The position numbers and the translations under genes were made by a program. This document shows, piece by piece, positions 6,534 through 6,720 of a stretch of DNA of 6,720 nt. Location of the stretch: assembly GCA_031256305.1 (NCBI GenBank), contig JAIRQU010000010.1:1-6720 (forward strand), read 5' to 3'. How positions within the stretch are numbered: position 1 is the stretch's first letter; each line of letters starts with the position of its first letter. Origin of the DNA: Burkholderiaceae bacterium (lineage in GTDB: Bacteria; Pseudomonadota; Gammaproteobacteria; Burkholderiales; Burkholderiaceae_C). The notes under the pieces are model-generated. The model ran no database searches. It saw only the letters and a program-made list of their open reading frames with translations, and was not told where the DNA came from.

Positions 6534-6720
6534 ATGTTCAACAACATCTGCATCGTCGGCGCGGGTGCCATCGGCGGCTGGATCGGCGCGCGGCTGGCCG
6601 CCGCCGGCTGCACGGTAAGCTGCCTGGCGCGCGGCGCGACGCTGGCGGCACTGCAAACGCAAGGCTTGCGGCTACGCGAGACTAGCAACGGCCAAGAGCG
6701 CGAATCGACCCACCCCGTGC
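6534..6720 (+). CDS. panE: Ketopantoate reductase (2-dehydropantoate 2-reductase) family protein, N-terminal part
   Basis: Sixty-two complete codons are visible before the right edge. The protein opens MFNNICIVGAGAIGGWIGARLAAAG, the beta-alpha-beta nucleotide-binding fold with G9-A-G-A-I-G14-G15. It continues with TVSCLARGATLAALQTQGLRLRE, where R33 is in the usual NADPH-phosphate contact region, and the G-L-R-L pattern is typical of the ApbA/PanE family. PanE reduces 2-dehydropantoate to pantoate with NADPH on the way to pantothenate and coenzyme A. Bacteria often carry several paralogues of this family acting on other 2-keto acids, and the catalytic lysine and C-terminal domain lie outside the window. 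The family call is firm but the exact substrate and the gene symbol are tentative. It is divergent from radA. Confidence 0.8.
   Translation, partial: MFNNICIVGAGAIGGWIGARLAAAGCTVSCLARGATLAALQTQGLRLRETSNGQERESTHPV

Overview
The window is a gene-dense, high-GC stretch of chromosome carrying mostly housekeeping genes. The organism is most likely a betaproteobacterium of the order Burkholderiales, and the RuvB and RadA proteins read most like Comamonadaceae sequences. That placement comes from recalled family sequences, not from a search. I see no phage, transposase, CRISPR, tRNA or rRNA gene.

Layout: the left edge holds the start of a leftward LysE/RhtB-type exporter gene (truncated). Across a 70-bp divergent gap, a rightward block begins: rlmJ (23S rRNA adenine methyltransferase), ruvA, a class I SAM-dependent methyltransferase of unknown substrate, ruvB, a PP2C-type protein phosphatase, and a small DsrE-like gene closely resembling E. 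coli ychN. Gaps are 34, 14, -3 (ATGA overlap), 20 and 73 bp, so the first five genes are probably one transcript. A convergent gap with an imperfect hairpin separates this block from leftward radA. Finally, across a 63-bp divergent gap, a rightward ketopantoate reductase-family gene (panE-like) runs off the right edge.

Functional links: RuvA and RuvB form the Holliday-junction branch migration motor, and RadA is a second branch migration/recombination ATPase, so three recombination proteins sit within 5.3 kb. ruvC is not in the window. The other genes (rRNA modification, phosphoprotein phosphatase, sulfur-relay-like fold, exporter, pantothenate step) are not evidently linked to them.

The points most worth a second look are two. 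One is the methyltransferase wedged between ruvA and ruvB, with a zinc-ribbon-like N-terminus, lower GC than its neighbours, and its stop codon overlapping the ruvB start. The other is an in-frame, AT-richer insertion of about 15 codons in radA that contains a perfect 6-bp inverted repeat and looks like a small interspersed repeat absorbed into the protein. I did not find convincing evidence of a wholly new system; most of the window is ordinary core genome.
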